Both the position numbers and the translations under genes were made by a program. A DNA stretch of 64,000 bases, taken from contig VZTI01000464.1 of the NCBI GenBank assembly GCA_013397865.1, forward strand, positions 1,132,077-1,196,076, in the 5' to 3' direction. Positions 61,601 through 64,000 of the stretch are shown piece by piece. A model generated the notes under the pieces. The model searched no databases. It was given only the letters and a program-made list of their open reading frames with translations, and had not been told where the DNA came from. The first letter of the stretch is position 1. Every line of letters starts with the position of its first letter. The DNA is from Struthidea cinerea (lineage: Eukaryota > Chordata > Aves > Passeriformes > Corcoracidae).

Positions 61601-62860
61601 AGACCTGGGCTACCTTAATCTGAGGCCAAGAGCGAGAACATGCCCCTGTATCCTCTGACGCCCTGAAACAGAGGCACAGCACAGAAGGGGAAATTCACAA
61701 TGGCAAATTGCAGCTTTGGAACTCCAAATTCAGCATTAAAGAAAATTGAAACGTAGCTGAGTAGGCTGGTGGCCCACTGGAGTAATCACCTGCAGCCGTG
61801 TTTTCAAACAAAAGCTCAGATGAAAGCCAAAGGGTGACCGACAAAGGGACAGAAAGCTAATTTTCCACCTACCTTTTGTTATAAATAGTGATCAACTGTG
61901 ACTCCTGGTCCTAGAGGCAGAACACTGCAAGGAAGTGAATTCTGTGGCTAGATATGATGTGTTAAAACACTTTGGGCAAAACAAAAAACGTTGTTGTGCC
62001 TCCCCCAGCTCCTCCTCCCCCCAGTCAGATTAAAACACTGGTACTGCATCAAGATCCAAAGAACTGAAGCTAACCAGCCAGGCAAAGATTTAGCCAACAC
62101 AGGAAATGTCTACAGATAGTTTTCCAAATCCCAGCTGTTAAAAAAAATTACAAACTGAGCTGACATATGGATATCGCAGCATTGTTTCTGCTTTCTGCAT
62201 AGGAATGGGGCTTTTAATTGGGTTTTCAGTGCATGAGCTTACTGTTAGAATTGTGTTTGGATAAACCTGCTGGGAAGTTTGTTTTTAATGTATTGCTTTA
62301 GCAATGTTCTTGTTTTCTAACGTTCTGGTAAGATCGATATTTAATGGCTTTGAAAGCACTCAAGTAATTTTATTTACAACTGTGAATGAACATTTTGGGG
62401 AACTGTTCTTTTTTAGTTGCCCTTTTTCCCATTTGGGTATCAATATGATGGAGATAAGAAGACAAATCCTGTTCATCTCCTATTGATTTTGGACTAAGTG
62501 AGCAATCAGCCCCTGTAACTCTACTCCTCCTCATGCTCAAATAACATCTGTAAAAGCAGAGATGTAGTAACAGATGTGAAGACCAGATACAGATACACCG
62601 CTTTTGCAAGGGAAGCATTTAATAGAAGAAGGGGAAATGAAGTGAGTATAGCGAGTAGTTTGGGAAGGTTAACTGAACGATTTGCACTCTTGAAAATGAT
62701 AGTAAATGAAAACATAATTTTTCTCTAAACCATTGTGGGAATTTCTCTCTGTCAAAAACTTGACTGGAGTGTATGAAGCAATTAGTGCAAATATAGTACA
62801 ACATTAGGGAGCACAGGCATTTTTTTTTTAATTTTACAACAATAGAAGAAGCCAAATACC
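58608..62860. other. Gene-free unique sequence
   Basis: No gene is recognised. Overlapping frames at 58620-59010, a 136-codon minus frame at 60485-60895 and minus frames at 61358-61682 lack domains. The stretches at about 59430-59660 and 61255-61480 are unique and AT-leaning, with TAAT cores. Confidence 0.5.
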
Positions 62861-63240
62861 CTTATATATTACATTAATGAGATCGATTGCTACTTTTAAT
62901 GGAGCCTCTGTGCTCTGCACTGCACTGTATGCAGATATGCTAGTTAATAAGCCCGAACAGTGTTTCTGTTCATGGAAAATGAATCCGAAACGTTTGTCAG
63001 ATTATCTGTTTGGCATGCCTGACTGGTGTCTGGAGTGGCACTTTGCTAATGTGCTATTACTCAGTGTCATTAACCCGCAGAAGTGATTGAAAGGTGAATT
63101 TATATTTGCATCATGCTGCTCAGAACAGGCGGTGCTGTGGATTAATCCGGCGCCCTGTGAAATGGTTCTGCACAAGATAAAACGAACCGAGCATCTCACA
63201 AAGTGCATATCCCTAACTCTTGGTAGCTTATTTCACTAGA
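62861..63240. promoter_or_regulatory. Candidate conserved non-coding element
   Basis: Unique sequence with retained CpGs (GGATTAATCCGGCGCCCTG at 63139-63157) and GGATTAATCC, a perfect palindromic bicoid-type (OTX/PITX-like TAATCC) site at 63139-63148. It also has ATTTGCATCATGC (octamer-like, 63105-63117) and AATGAGATCGATTGC. The density of recognisable motifs is higher than in the flanks. Function is inferred. Confidence 0.35.
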
Positions 63241-64000
63241 GGAGTGTCCTGTTGTGATTGTGGTAAAATGCAGGCACGAAGTTGCCTGTGGGAATGTTTG
63301 TTTGTTAGCTGTTGTCTGTTCAACATCGTTAGAAATCCAAAGTTTTTGTAATTCCTGTGAAAAGCTTCTGATTGCTTTACCCATCGGCATTAAAACCACA
63401 TAAAATATTTTGGCAGCTGCATTATACGTAAATAGCTTTGAAATATTGCATTAAAAAGGGGGGGATTGGTCTGGGAAATGCAGAGCTGATTTTTTTTTTT
63501 CTTATTGATTAAGAAAGTGTATCTGTTTGCATGCAAGTAGATTACTTTCATCCTACAACATACTTCCTTCTCCACTGAAAATGAATAGGTCTTATTTTCT
63601 TTCTGTAAGCGAAACCATCATTGTTAGTTTGTTTAGGGTTAGATAACTGCTTTTTTTTTTTTGCTTGTTTTTTTGCATGCCATGATATTTTTATAAACAA
63701 TATTAATTGCAAACAGTTTTTAATGAAGTATACAAGTAAAGCCCCAGTCGTTTCATTTGTGTGGATTTTGGAGCTGAAATGATGTTTTCTATGACCTGTT
63801 CAGGAGTGCAAGGAGATCCAAACCTGAAAAACAAAATGAATTCTTGTTTCTCCACTGAAAATGTGGAAAGATGAGCGAAGAGAAGGCAACTGTGATTGTT
63901 CTGTATCTCTCTTGATTTGACTTCTTTCTTTTTGGTTTTGTATCAAAGCTTGAGGCTTGAAATAATTTGTTTTCTGTTTGGTTTTTTGTTTTTTTTTTTT
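63241..64000. other. Gene-free sequence ending in poly(T)
   Basis: T-rich low-complexity tracts lie at 63490-63500, 63651-63662 and 63989-64000. The last runs to the window edge. No gene is recognised. Confidence 0.6.

Noticed and set aside
1..64000. tRNA, rRNA, known microRNA precursors, CRISPR arrays, prokaryotic operons or a novel multigene system
   Set aside because: Looked for cloverleaf A/B boxes, common microRNA seeds and regularly spaced repeats and found none. The window is eukaryotic non-coding DNA, and I see no undescribed gene system in it.

Overview
This window looks like non-coding nuclear DNA from a bird: either a gene desert or the inside of a very large intron. Three things point to a bird. 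The first is a 3' fragment of a CR1 LINE at about 21905-22381, including the last part of its ORF2 reading frame and the typical CR1 3' tail. The second is a near-complete solo retroviral LTR of an avian ERV type at about 13015-13565. The third is an older, more decayed relative of that LTR at about 5715-6105. I know this LTR type from memory as common in non-galliform (neoavian) birds, so I lean that way; no gene here settles the species.

I found no exon, rRNA, tRNA, CRISPR array or intact transposon that I would defend as a gene. The open reading frames are short (longest 171 codons), overlap one another on both strands, and show no recognisable domain. That is what chance gives in 64 kb of AT-leaning DNA. 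A few ORFs end at good splice-donor motifs and are listed as weak exon candidates (2846-3129, 40133-40203, 58279-58603).

Layout: 1-13014 is unique sequence with an old LTR, several A/T homopolymers and some AT-rich blocks that read like conserved non-coding elements. 13015-13565 is the younger solo LTR. 13566-21904 is unique, with a more GC-rich patch at 17.0-18.1 kb. 21905-22381 is the CR1 piece. 22382-31189 is unique, with a strong candidate conserved block at 28985-29300. 31190-31560 is a small CpG island carrying a near-consensus CTCF core motif (31501-31515) beside a 15-bp tandem duplication. 31561-38054 is unique, with a striking hairpin and direct repeat at 34588-34643. 38055-38088 is an assembly gap abutting poly(A). 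38089-64000 is unique, with two perfect inverted repeats (40969-40986 and 41510-41536), a 32-codon acidic small ORF (44282-44380) and further candidate conserved blocks near 49.4, 58.4 and 63.1 kb.

There are no genes here working together. If the window has a function, it is most likely regulatory: candidate enhancers around a possible CTCF-bound CpG island. No alignment could be run, so every conservation statement is an inference from sequence texture.
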